Source of the DNA: JASFQI01 sp050115555
GTDB lineage: Bacteria; Desulfobacterota; DSM-4660; Desulfatiglandales; HGW-15
Assembly: GCA_050115555.1 (NCBI GenBank)
Contig: JASFQI010000018.1
Span: 1-28,466 of the forward strand
DNA length: 28,466 bases
Direction of reading: 5' to 3'
The number at the start of each line of letters is the position of its first letter. Position 1 is the first letter of the stretch. The position numbers and the translations under genes were made by a program. Positions 6,974 through 15,193 of this stretch are shown in pieces. Under the pieces are notes generated by a model, which worked only from the letters and a program-made list of their open reading frames with translations, searched no databases and had not been told where the DNA came from.

Positions 6974-8914
6974 ATGAGAACCGCAGGCGATATCCTTGAG
7001 ATGGATTTGACATCCGGCCGTTCGACTCGGAGATGTTATCCCGATGAAGTCCTTGAAAAGGTACTGGCCGGACGGGGCTACAACGCCTCTCTGCTTCTGG
7101 GGGAAGTTACGCCTGAAACGAATCCTCTGGGTCCCAAGAATGTGCTGGTTCTTTGCTGCGGCCTTCTCACCGGGACGACTGCGCCTGTATCTTCCCGCGT
7201 GCATCTCGGCGCACTCTCTCCGCTTACCGGTTTGTTGGGTAGCTCCAGTATAGGGGGGGACATCGGCGCCGCGTTTCGATCCCAAGGGGTGCAAGCCCTG
7301 GTCCTCCGCGGAAAAGCCCCCCGCCCCGCGTGCCTTGTGCTCTTTGAAGGGGCTGCATGCATCGAGTCTGCCGAGGATCTCTGGGGGCTCGATACCGTTG
7401 AGACCCAGGAGATCCTTTTCGAGCGCTATGGTGCGGGTAAGACGTCCGTCCTGGCCATCGGACCGGCCGGAGAGAATCGGGTGCGTTTCGCATGCGCCAT
7501 GACCGACCGAGATCACGCTGCGGGCCGGACCGGGATCGGTGCGGTCATGGGGTCCAAGAACCTCAAAGCCGTTGTGGTGTGCAGAACCGCATCAGCGAGG
7601 ACCCGACTCGCACCGGAGGTGCAGCGAGCTTTTCGATCCTATGTCCGCGGCATTCGCGAATCGCCGGAGTTTGAAACCTTCCGAACGTATGGGGGGGCAG
7701 GGTATATCCACTGGTGCAACGAGTTGGGCCTCCTGGGAACCCGCAATTATCGACGAAACCGATTTGAGGAGATCGACGGCCTGGACGGTCGCAGGCTGCA
7801 CGAGAGAGTGATAAAGACCCGGGGGTGCCGGGGGTGTCCCGTGCGATGCAAGGCCGTCTTGCGCTTTCAAGGGAATGCCTCAGGAAGCATAGGGGCACGC
7901 CCGGAGTTCGAGTCCATGGTGAGTCTGGGCGCCAATTGCGGACTGAGCGACCTCGAGACCGTGATCCGCCTGGATAATCTCTGCTCCCGACTGGGCATGG
8001 ATTCCATCTCTGCAGGCTCGGCCGTGGCCTTTGCCATGGACCTCTATGATCGCGGGCTTCTCACCCGAAAGGAGACCGGGGGGCTGGATCTCACGTGGGG
8101 CCAAGGCGAGGCCATGGAGATCCTGCTCGAGAGGATGGCCCGACGGGAGGGCCTGGGAGCGATCCTGGCCGAAGGTGTCCGTCGGGCGGCATCCATGATC
8201 GGGCGCGGCTCAGAACGGTTTGCGCCGCACGTGAAAGGGCTCGAGCTTTCAGCCTATCATCCGGGGCACATCATGGGTACTGCGCTGGGGTACATGGTCT
8301 CGAGCCGCGGGGGGGATTTCAGCTCGGTGTACCCCTCCCTGGAGTATGCATGGTCAACGGACAAACTGAAGACGAATCTCGGGATTCAGAGTACCGCCGA
8401 TTTCCAGGGGACCGAAGGAAAAGCGCTGCTGGTCAAGAGGGCCGTCATTGTGAGCCTGGTTCTGGACTGCCTGGGATTGTGCAAGGTCCCCGTTCTTTCG
8501 ATTCGAAGCCGGTTCGACCTGGAGGCCGAGGCGGAATTGGCACGTGCCGTAACCGGACGGGAGTGGAACGCCGAAGAACTGATGGCGATCGGAAAACGGG
8601 TGGCCGACCTGGAACGTCGATTCAATCTGGCACACGGTGCGCGTATGGGAGACGATCGTTTGCCGACGATGTTTTTCTTGGAAGGGAATGGAGACCACAA
8701 AAATGGCACTTATGAGTCCATGCTGCACGAGTTCTATCGGCTCATGGCATGGGACGAGCAGGGGCGGCCCGAGAGCGGGGACTATGATCCCGAGATCTGC
8801 TCGAGCCGGGGCCGGCCCCTCCTGCCTGACTCGGACATAGCCGTCCTCCTCCCTGGGTCGGAAGACCCGGAGCCCAGGGAGAAGCCAGCAGAAAGGAGAG
8901 AGGGGGATGGATGA
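6974..8914 (+). CDS. aldehyde:ferredoxin oxidoreductase family protein (tungsten-type)
   Basis: Members of this family hold a bis-pterin tungsten (or molybdenum) centre and one [4Fe-4S] cluster, and oxidise aldehydes to acids with ferredoxin as electron acceptor. The 646-residue product shows the N-terminal pterin-binding domain (GRGYNASLLL, TGTTAPVSSR, GSSSIGGDIGAAFRSQG, GRTGIGAVMGSKNLKAV). The cluster ligands are C285-x2-C288-x3-C292 and the distant C503, which sits in D498-C-L-G-L-C503, the usual pterin/cluster signature. EFESMVSLGANCGL is also typical. The last 45 residues are an unconserved tail. The ATG at 6974 has AGAGG upstream. The 3' end overlaps the MttB-family gene by 8 bp, implying translational coupling. 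The aldehyde is unknown; AOR, FOR and orphan paralogues cannot be separated by eye. Confidence 0.93.
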   Translation: MRTAGDILEMDLTSGRSTRRCYPDEVLEKVLAGRGYNASLLLGEVTPETNPLGPKNVLVLCCGLLTGTTAPVSSRVHLGALSPLTGLLGSSSIGGDIGAAFRSQGVQALVLRGKAPRPACLVLFEGAACIESAEDLWGLDTVETQEILFERYGAGKTSVLAIGPAGENRVRFACAMTDRDHAAGRTGIGAVMGSKNLKAVVVCRTASARTRLAPEVQRAFRSYVRGIRESPEFETFRTYGGAGYIHWCNELGLLGTRNYRRNRFEEIDGLDGRRLHERVIKTRGCRGCPVRCKAVLRFQGNASGSIGARPEFESMVSLGANCGLSDLETVIRLDNLCSRLGMDSISAGSAVAFAMDLYDRGLLTRKETGGLDLTWGQGEAMEILLERMARREGLGAILAEGVRRAASMIGRGSERFAPHVKGLELSAYHPGHIMGTALGYMVSSRGGDFSSVYPSLEYAWSTDKLKTNLGIQSTADFQGTEGKALLVKRAVIVSLVLDCLGLCKVPVLSIRSRFDLEAEAELARAVTGREWNAEELMAIGKRVADLERRFNLAHGARMGDDRLPTMFFLEGNGDHKNGTYESMLHEFYRLMAWDEQGRPESGDYDPEICSSRGRPLLPDSDIAVLLPGSEDPEPREKPAERREGDG

Positions 8915-10370
8915 CAACGGGCGGCGGATCGGACCGTACCTTCAGCTTCTTACCTCGGAGGAGCGGGAGAGAATCCACAGGGCCGTGCTTCACATTCTAG
9001 GGCGCATTGGTATGCGCGTTTTCCATGAGGAAGCCCTTGCCCTTCTGAAAAGTGCCGGCTGTGGGCTTGAGGACGAGACTCGTGTCCGCATCCCCGAGAA
9101 ACTGGTGCAGCGGGCCATGGAAAGCGTGCCGAAAACCATCGCCATACTGGACCGGGAAGAGGACGCCGCCATGGACCTGGGTGGGTTTCGGTCCTACTTC
9201 GGCCCGGGATCGGATCTCCTCTACTCACTGGACAGTGCGACGAACGAGCGCCACCGATGCCTCTTGGAAGACGTAGGGCGGGCCGCCAGGGTCTGCGACG
9301 CGCTCCCCAACCTTGACTTTGTCATGTCCTATGCCCACCCAAGTGATGTCCCCCCCGGCGAGGCGTACGTAGAGAGCTTCTGCGCAATGGTGGAGAACAC
9401 ATCCAAGCCCGTTGTGACCACGGCCGAAGGAAAGGAGGACCTGGCGGCCATGTGGGAGATCGCCTCTGTCGCCCGCGGAGGGGAGTCCGCCCTCAGGGAC
9501 CGTCCCTACATCCTCCACTACGCCGAACCCGCAAGCCCCTTGAAGCATCCCTTCACCAGCATGGACAAGCTCCTTTTCTGTGCGGAAAAGGGAATTCCCC
9601 TGGTGTACTCGCCGGCCCCGATTGCAGGTTCTACGGCGCCCATGACGATCGCCGGGCACGTAGCCCAGGGGGTGGCCGAGTGCTTCTTCGGGATGGTGGT
9701 TCACCAGCTCCGCGCCCCGGGGGCCCCGTTCATCATGGGGATGGGACCGGCCGTGCTGGACATGGCCACGGCACAATGCTCATACAACGCCCCGGAGTAT
9801 TCCCTGGCCTACGTGGCCCTGGTGGAAATGAGCCAGTATTACGACATCCCCAACTGGGGATATGCAGGGACCAGCGACTCCCAGGTTCCGGACGGGCAGG
9901 CAACGTTCGAGGCCGGTCTTCTGACGTTCCTTTCAGCCATGATCGGGTCGAACCTGAACCACGACGTCGGATATCTGGATTTCGGTCGCACGGGGTGTCT
10001 GGAAATGATCGTGATCCTGGACGACATCATCGACCAGGCTCGTCGGTTGAAGCGGGGATTTGCAGTGGACGACGATTCCCTGGCTCTCGATGTCATCGAC
10101 GAGGTGTCCAGGAAGGGAACCTTTCTGGAGCACTCCCACACCCTTCAGCACTTTGCTTCCACACAGTGGCGGCCGAAGCTCATGAATCGATATGGATTTC
10201 CCATGTGGGAGCAGAAGGGAGGTGCGTCCCTTCTTGAACGGGCCAGGCAAAGGCTGGATCTTGTTTTGAAGACCCACACACCGGGTTCGGTTTCCCCAGA
10301 TTTCGCGCAGTCGTTGGAGGCGCATTCGAAGATGCCTATTGTACGGGGAAAGGCGGGCCGCACGTACTGA
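8907..10370 (+). CDS. trimethylamine methyltransferase (MttB) superfamily protein, non-pyrrolysine
   Basis: MttB-superfamily enzymes transfer a methyl group from a methylated or quaternary amine to a corrinoid protein. The 487-residue frame shows family landmarks: an N-terminal helical region (RIHRAVLHILGRIGMRVFHEEAL), PAPIAGSTAPMTIAGHVAQG, SDSQVPDGQATFEAGLL and SNLNHDVGYLDFGRTG. The frame has no in-frame TAG, so it belongs to the non-pyrrolysine branch, whose characterised members (MtgB and relatives) demethylate betaines or similar compounds rather than trimethylamine. The substrate here is unknown. Translation starts inside the end of the AOR gene, with AAAGGAGAG upstream. A strong terminator follows 20 nt after the stop. 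No corrinoid protein or RamA-like activator is present in the window. Confidence 0.92.
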   Translation: MDDNGRRIGPYLQLLTSEERERIHRAVLHILGRIGMRVFHEEALALLKSAGCGLEDETRVRIPEKLVQRAMESVPKTIAILDREEDAAMDLGGFRSYFGPGSDLLYSLDSATNERHRCLLEDVGRAARVCDALPNLDFVMSYAHPSDVPPGEAYVESFCAMVENTSKPVVTTAEGKEDLAAMWEIASVARGGESALRDRPYILHYAEPASPLKHPFTSMDKLLFCAEKGIPLVYSPAPIAGSTAPMTIAGHVAQGVAECFFGMVVHQLRAPGAPFIMGMGPAVLDMATAQCSYNAPEYSLAYVALVEMSQYYDIPNWGYAGTSDSQVPDGQATFEAGLLTFLSAMIGSNLNHDVGYLDFGRTGCLEMIVILDDIIDQARRLKRGFAVDDDSLALDVIDEVSRKGTFLEHSHTLQHFASTQWRPKLMNRYGFPMWEQKGGASLLERARQRLDLVLKTHTPGSVSPDFAQSLEAHSKMPIVRGKAGRTY

Positions 10371-10390
10371 GAGACACTTTTTTCGAGATG

Positions 10391-10425
10391 AAAAGAGCCC
10401 CGGTTCAACGAACCGGGGCTCTTTT
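10391..10425. terminator. bidirectional intrinsic terminator
   Basis: A perfect 15-bp stem (AAAAGAGCCCCGGTT and AACCGGGGCTCTTTT) surrounds a 5-nt CAACG loop. The A and T ends make it a Rho-independent terminator in both directions. It ends the AOR-MttB operon on the plus strand and the peptide-importer operon on the minus strand, whose last stop is at 10448. Confidence 0.96.
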
Positions 10426-10447
10426 ATGATCCAAGGATTGCGGGAGG

Positions 10448-12574
10448 CTAGGCCGCGCTTTCGTGAATGACCGGATCGATTTTTGCCAGTTCCTCCAGCG
10501 GAATGTGGCAGAGGATCCGGTGCCCTTTCTCCGTGGCTCGCCAGGGGGGCACCTCGGTTTCACAGATTTTGCCTCCATCCGGCAGCATGTCCCTTCGAGG
10601 GCAGCGCGTGTGAAAACGACAGCCCGAAGGGGGATTCAGCGCGCTGGGAACGTTACCGCTCAGGCGCAGCTCCTTCTGCTCCGCCCCGGGGTCGGGAATG
10701 GGCACGGCGGAGAGGAGCGCTTCGGTGTAAGGGTGGTAAGGCGGTTCGTAAATGGCATCTGCCGGACCGATCTCCACCACCTGCCCCAGGTACATGACCG
10801 CGATGTCGTCCGAGAAGAACCGCACCACGCTCAGGTCGTGAGCGATGAAGATCATGGACGAGCCGAAGGTGTGCTGGATCTCGAGGAGCAGGTTGATCAC
10901 GGCTGCCTGCACCGAGACGTCCAAGGCGGAGACGGGCTCGTCGCAGATGATCAGGTCAGGGCGGCTGGCCAGGGCACGGGCAATCCCCACCCGCTGCTTT
11001 TCCCCTCCACTGAGCTGACGGGGGAGCCGGTCATAGTAGGCCGCGCTGAGGCGGACGGCACGCAGAAGCCTTAACACCTCTTCTTTCACCTGCCCCTTGG
11101 GCACGGTCTTGAACCGCCGTATGGGCCGGGCGATCTGTTTTCCGACCGGGTACGACGGGTTCAGGGTCGAGTCCGGATTTTGAAACACCATCTGCATCTC
11201 CTGGATCAGCTTGGTGTCCCGGTCGGACACGGTGTCATCCACCTCGAATCCCATGAACTGAAGATCCCCGTCCGTTACCGGTTCGAGCCCGATGAGACCT
11301 TTGACGAGCGTGGACTTGCCGCAGCCCGATTCGCCCACGACCCCCAGGGTGCGGCCCCTCTCCAGGCGAAGGCTCACGTCGTCCACGGCCTTGACGTACC
11401 TCTTTTCTCCCAGGCCGAAGAGGCTGGCCACGGACTGAGACTCCTGGGGGTAGTACACCTTGAGGTGTTCGATGTTCAGGATTTTCTCATGTGTGGGGGA
11501 TTCCTCCTGTGCTTCGATCAGCTCTCCGCGGGAACGACGCCGCGCGGTGCGCGGACGCTGGTCGATGTCCTGAGCGTAGATGCACCGGGCCACATGGTCG
11601 TCCTCCCCGCCCGAAATGTCCACGAGCTTGGGCTTGGCTTTCGTGCAGTCGTCCGTCGCGTAGTCGCACCGGGGGGCGAACACGCAGGCATCCTTGGGCC
11701 GCTTGGCCGGAGGGGGAACGCGACCCCGAATCGGGGTCAGGATGGACTCCAGCTTGCTTTCTCCCAGCTTGGGCACGCTGGCCAACAAACCCAGGGTGTA
11801 AGGATGGCAGGGCCGCTTGAATATTTCCTCGACCGAGCCTCTTTCCACGAGCTCCCCGGCGTACATGACGCACATGTGGTCGCTGACGCGGGCTACGACC
11901 CCGAGGTTGTGGGTGATGAAGATATTGGCGGCGTGAAAATCGTTCTTGAGGTCCTCGATGAGGTCCAGTACAGCCGCTTCCACGGTCACGTCGAGGGCCG
12001 TGGTGGGTTCGTCCATAATGAGCAGGGCCGGGTTGTTGAGCATGGCCATGGCAATGACCACGCGCTGCTGCTGTCCCCCCGAGATCTGGTGCGGGTAGCG
12101 GTTCATGACGTCGCCCGGGTCGGGCATGTACACCCGCCTGAGCATCTCCACGGATCGTTCCCAGGCCTGCTTCTCCGTCAGATCCGTGTGAAAGGTGAGC
12201 ACCTCCGTGAGCTGCTCCCCCAGCCGAACCGATGGATTGAGCGCCTGCATCGGGTCCTGGTACACCATAGCGATTCGATCGCCCCGAAGCCGCTTGAGCT
12301 CGGCTTCGGAACGGCCCACGAGCTCATTGCCCTGAAACCGGACGCTCCCTTCGGTAATCTTGCCGTTGGGGCCCAGAAAGTTCACGATGCCGAACGCGAT
12401 GGTACTTTTCCCACAGCCCGACTCTCCCACGAGCCCCATGGTCTCGCCTTCCCGCACGGAGAAGTTGATGTTGCGCACGGCCTGCACGTCTCCAGTTCGG
12501 GTCTCGTAGGCGATCCCGAGGTTTTCGATCTCGATGACCGGCGCGCTGTCGGTTTTGCCGGATGAATCGTTCAT
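10448..12574 (-). CDS. fused dipeptide/oligopeptide ABC transporter ATPase (DppD-DppF type)
   Basis: This 708-residue protein contains two complete ABC ATPase units that are usually separate proteins. Unit 1 has Walker A GESGCGKST at 50-58, signature ISGGQ at 164-168 and Walker B LLIMDEP at 184-190. Unit 2 has the same at 414-422, LSGGE at 521-525 and LIICDEP at 541-547. Each unit ends in the oligopeptide-importer C-terminal region with four cysteines: C297, C303, C310 and C331, then C652, C658, C671 and C689. In some OppD proteins these hold a [4Fe-4S] cluster. The two halves would energise import through the DppB/DppC-like permeases encoded upstream. GGAG lies 8 nt before the ATG. It is the last gene of the operon. 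Confidence 0.95.
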   Translation of the reverse strand: MNDSSGKTDSAPVIEIENLGIAYETRTGDVQAVRNINFSVREGETMGLVGESGCGKSTIAFGIVNFLGPNGKITEGSVRFQGNELVGRSEAELKRLRGDRIAMVYQDPMQALNPSVRLGEQLTEVLTFHTDLTEKQAWERSVEMLRRVYMPDPGDVMNRYPHQISGGQQQRVVIAMAMLNNPALLIMDEPTTALDVTVEAAVLDLIEDLKNDFHAANIFITHNLGVVARVSDHMCVMYAGELVERGSVEEIFKRPCHPYTLGLLASVPKLGESKLESILTPIRGRVPPPAKRPKDACVFAPRCDYATDDCTKAKPKLVDISGGEDDHVARCIYAQDIDQRPRTARRRSRGELIEAQEESPTHEKILNIEHLKVYYPQESQSVASLFGLGEKRYVKAVDDVSLRLERGRTLGVVGESGCGKSTLVKGLIGLEPVTDGDLQFMGFEVDDTVSDRDTKLIQEMQMVFQNPDSTLNPSYPVGKQIARPIRRFKTVPKGQVKEEVLRLLRAVRLSAAYYDRLPRQLSGGEKQRVGIARALASRPDLIICDEPVSALDVSVQAAVINLLLEIQHTFGSSMIFIAHDLSVVRFFSDDIAVMYLGQVVEIGPADAIYEPPYHPYTEALLSAVPIPDPGAEQKELRLSGNVPSALNPPSGCRFHTRCPRRDMLPDGGKICETEVPPWRATEKGHRILCHIPLEELAKIDPVIHESAA

Positions 12575-12621
12575 GGCGTCACTCCGTGTCGTGAATGAAT
12601 AGGCGCCGCTCGCCGTTTCCT

Positions 12622-12639
12622 CGCTCCGCGTGAGGAGCG
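12622..12639 (-). repeat. intercistronic hairpin between permease and ATPase genes
   Basis: CGCTCC and GGAGCG pair around a 6-nt loop in the 118-nt gap between the DppC-like gene and the fused ATPase gene. Flanking CCTCG and CGAGG can extend it. No T tract follows, so an mRNA-stability or partial-attenuation role is more likely than termination. Confidence 0.4.
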
Positions 12640-12692
12640 GGGCGAGGGGGTCCTCCCCGGCGGCCGGGGCCTTTCAAGCGATCCAGATCGAG

Positions 12693-13646
12693 CTACTGGT
12701 ACCGCATGGACTCCTCGCGGAGGCCGTCCGCAAAGAGGTTCAGGCCCACTACCAGGGTTCCGATGGCCACCGAGGGCCACAGTGCGGCCCACGGGCTGCC
12801 GGCCAGGATAAACTCGCGGCCCTTGGCGACCATGCTGCCCCAGTCCGGAGACGGGGGCGGGAGGCCCAGACCCAGGAACCCGAGGGTCCCCATGGCGAAA
12901 ATGGCGTAACCCACCCGCAGCATGGCGTCCACGATGATCGGGCCGCGGGCGTTGGGCAGGATCTCCACGAACATGATGTACCAGGGGCTCTCCCCCCGGG
13001 TCTCAGCCGATCGGATGTACTCGCGGGTTTTGATGTCCAGGGCCAGACTGCGCACCAGCCGGGCAATGCCGGGTGTGCCCACGATGGTCATGGCAATCAC
13101 CACATTCACGGCGGATTGCCCGAGTGCCGCCATGATGATCAGAAACAACAGGATGATGGGGACGGCCATCATGGCGTCCAGAGCGCGCATGACAAGCTCG
13201 TCCAGCCATCCTCCGTAATACCCGCCGACAAGCCCCAGGAAGATGCCCACGATCAGCGCCACAAGCACGCCCCAGATGGCGGTGCCCCCCGGAATCCAGT
13301 ACTTCTCCGAGACCGGAAGGATCACCAGGACCACCCGTGCTCCGTAGATCAGGCGCGACCAGAGGTCCCGGCCCAGCTCGTCGGTCCCCAGGATGTGCTC
13401 GGCGGACGGTCCTTCGTTGGGGGCCTTCCAGTCCTGCTCGAGGGGCGTGTAGGGCGTGAGCAGGGGGGCGAAAAGGGCGACGAAGACCCAGAAGAACACG
13501 ATAAAGAGCCCCACCATGGCCGTTTTGGAGGCGAAAAGGACCCGCAACCCGCCCCATACGCGCTGTAGATGCCGCGTCCTCGGTGCGGTTTCCTCCGGAG
13601 CGATTTCCTGGTCTCCGCCGGCGGTTGCTTCTTGGCTTTCCGTCAT
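12693..13646 (-). CDS. peptide ABC transporter permease, DppC-like
   Basis: This 317-residue inner-membrane permease pairs with the DppB-like protein to form the import channel. After an unconserved, charged N-terminal 30 residues there is a first membrane segment (TAMVGLFIVFFWVFVALFAPLL) and the family marker HILGTDELGRDLWSRLIYGAR. Further hydrophobic segments follow. The ATPase-contacting EAA loop reads roughly SAETRGESPWYIMFVEILPNA at 215-235. The protein ends with GLGLPPPSPDWGSM and LNLFADGLRE, both typical of OppC/DppC. A short YWIPGGT stretch before the second segment is slightly longer than usual. GAGGA lies 7 nt upstream of the ATG. Confidence 0.94.
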   Translation of the reverse strand: MTESQEATAGGDQEIAPEETAPRTRHLQRVWGGLRVLFASKTAMVGLFIVFFWVFVALFAPLLTPYTPLEQDWKAPNEGPSAEHILGTDELGRDLWSRLIYGARVVLVILPVSEKYWIPGGTAIWGVLVALIVGIFLGLVGGYYGGWLDELVMRALDAMMAVPIILLFLIIMAALGQSAVNVVIAMTIVGTPGIARLVRSLALDIKTREYIRSAETRGESPWYIMFVEILPNARGPIIVDAMLRVGYAIFAMGTLGFLGLGLPPPSPDWGSMVAKGREFILAGSPWAALWPSVAIGTLVVGLNLFADGLREESMRYQ

Positions 13647-13757
13647 GACGTATCCTCGTGCGTCAAAGGGTTGTTCGAGAGGGTCCGGGTGCGAAGGGTG
13701 GCCGCATCGTCCGGTAGATCCGTTCCGGGGAGCGGGTCCCTTGCAGGCCCCCCGGGA

Positions 13758-15056
13758 TCACGTGTACCGGATCCTTGGATTCAGGAACGTGTACACGATG
13801 TCTGCGATCAGCTGCGTGCCTACGGCCAGGGTTACGAGGATCATGGCTCCGGCCTCGAGGGCGTTGATGTCCTTGAACATGGCCGAGTCCAGGAGGTACT
13901 TGCCCAGACCCGGATATCCGAACACCACTTCCACGATCACGATACCCCCCATAAGCCAGTTCACGTGAAGCATGATCACCGTAATGGGGGCCATGAGGGC
14001 GTTCCTCACGGCATGCTTGAACACGATGCGCCAGTAGGGAAGCCCCTTGAGAAACGCGGTTCGGATGAAGGGGGAGCGCATGACCTCCACCATGCTGGCC
14101 CGGGTGATGCGAAGGATGTACCCGAGCTCCACCAGCGTCAGAGTCAGCACGGGCAGGATGAGCATGTCGGGACGCTCCCACGGGGCCTGTTCTCCGAAGA
14201 CCGTGGCACCAGGGACGAGTTTGAGCCACACGGCCACGATCAGGATCAGGAAGATACCGGTGGCGAACTCCGGGATCACCGAGAACATCATGCCCCCGAT
14301 GGAGAGCACCCGGTCGCGCAGGCTGCCTTCTCGAAGCCCTGCAATCATACCGAGGAGCAGAGCCACGGGCATAACGAGTACGAACGCGATGCCGGCCAGC
14401 ACGAGGGAGTTCCTGAGACGAATGAAAAGGGCTTTGCTTACAGGCCGTCCCGTGCGAAGGCTCAACCCAGGATCGCCCCGGATGAACCCTTTCTTGAGGG
14501 GAATGTACTCCACCGGACCGCCCGAGGTCTCCATCCAGCCCGTGCCGATCACAAAGGACCAGACCTTGATGTCGGATCCTTTTTCCCACCGAACGGCGTG
14601 GCTCTGGGTGTCGAGGCCCCAGAACGTGCTCACCCCTTTTTCGTTCGTCTCCCAGCGGTCGTTGTCCTTGTACTCGCGCAGGGTCCCGTCTGCGGCTTTT
14701 TCCACCGCGATCAGATCCTCGCCCTCGAGCTTCCATCGAATGAAGTTCCCGTTGTCGCGCTTGGCCCACCACTCCACGAACCCCTTCTCGGTCATTACGC
14801 GCTTGAGGGGGAGGCCCACCTTGCTCTCGGCCTGCCAGTCGCTGCCCACGAGCCAGTAGACATACCGGACATACGCAGGCTTATCGAGGCCCATCTGCGC
14901 CAGAAACGACTTTTCCTGCTCCGGCGTGATAAAGGCCCCGAGCACGTTCCGGGCCACGTTTCCCGGTGAGGACTCCGTGATCAGGAAGACGGCGATGGAG
15001 ACCAGGAACATGGTCAGGAGCAGGAGGAAAAAGCGCCTTACAATGAACTTCGCCAT
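13758..15056 (-). CDS. peptide ABC transporter permease, DppB-like, with large periplasmic insertion
   Basis: This 432-residue permease is about 100 residues longer than ordinary DppB/OppB proteins. The first membrane segment lies at about 8-28. The family sequence then runs to YVRYVYWLVGS (about residue 72) and resumes at KKGFIRGDPGLSLRTGRPV (188 onwards). The intervening 115 residues are hydrophilic and rich in tryptophan and charge (VEWWAKR, FIRWKLEGEDL, TFWGLDTQSHAVRWEKGSD) and should lie in the periplasm next to the binding protein. The other segments and the EAA loop (MRSPFIRTAFLKGLPYWRIV) look intact, as does the FGYPGLG motif. AAAGGGG precedes the ATG. Partners are the DppC-like permease and the upstream binding protein. 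Confidence 0.93.
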   Translation of the reverse strand: MAKFIVRRFFLLLLTMFLVSIAVFLITESSPGNVARNVLGAFITPEQEKSFLAQMGLDKPAYVRYVYWLVGSDWQAESKVGLPLKRVMTEKGFVEWWAKRDNGNFIRWKLEGEDLIAVEKAADGTLREYKDNDRWETNEKGVSTFWGLDTQSHAVRWEKGSDIKVWSFVIGTGWMETSGGPVEYIPLKKGFIRGDPGLSLRTGRPVSKALFIRLRNSLVLAGIAFVLVMPVALLLGMIAGLREGSLRDRVLSIGGMMFSVIPEFATGIFLILIVAVWLKLVPGATVFGEQAPWERPDMLILPVLTLTLVELGYILRITRASMVEVMRSPFIRTAFLKGLPYWRIVFKHAVRNALMAPITVIMLHVNWLMGGIVIVEVVFGYPGLGKYLLDSAMFKDINALEAGAMILVTLAVGTQLIADIVYTFLNPRIRYT

Positions 15057-15092
15057 ACCCAGGCCCCTTTCCGGTTGCGGTTGAATCGGGTG

Positions 15093-15119
15093 GGGGCGGC
15101 CCGGGATTCGGGCCGCCCC
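15093..15119 (-). repeat. strong intercistronic hairpin between binding-protein and permease genes
   Basis: A perfect 11-bp stem (GGGGCGGCCCG and CGGGCCGCCCC) encloses a 5-nt loop in the 137-nt gap after the binding-protein gene. There is no T run on either side, so it is not a standard terminator. A hairpin here commonly protects the 3' end of binding-protein mRNA and lets that protein outnumber its permeases. Confidence 0.7.
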
Positions 15120-15193
15120 GGATCAGGCTGTTTTCAGGCCGGGTTTTACCGCGCAGGTCGCCTTGCCCCGGTCCTGAAAAAAGCGAGGAGGGG

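Noticed and set aside
8907..10370. pyrrolysine-containing trimethylamine methyltransferase
   Set aside because: The frame is full length with no in-frame TAG, so it belongs to the non-pyrrolysine branch.
11180..12565. 461-residue plus-strand ORF opposite the fused ATPase gene
   Set aside because: Its histidine-, valine- and leucine-rich composition is typical of an antisense shadow; the ATPase on the other strand has all motifs.
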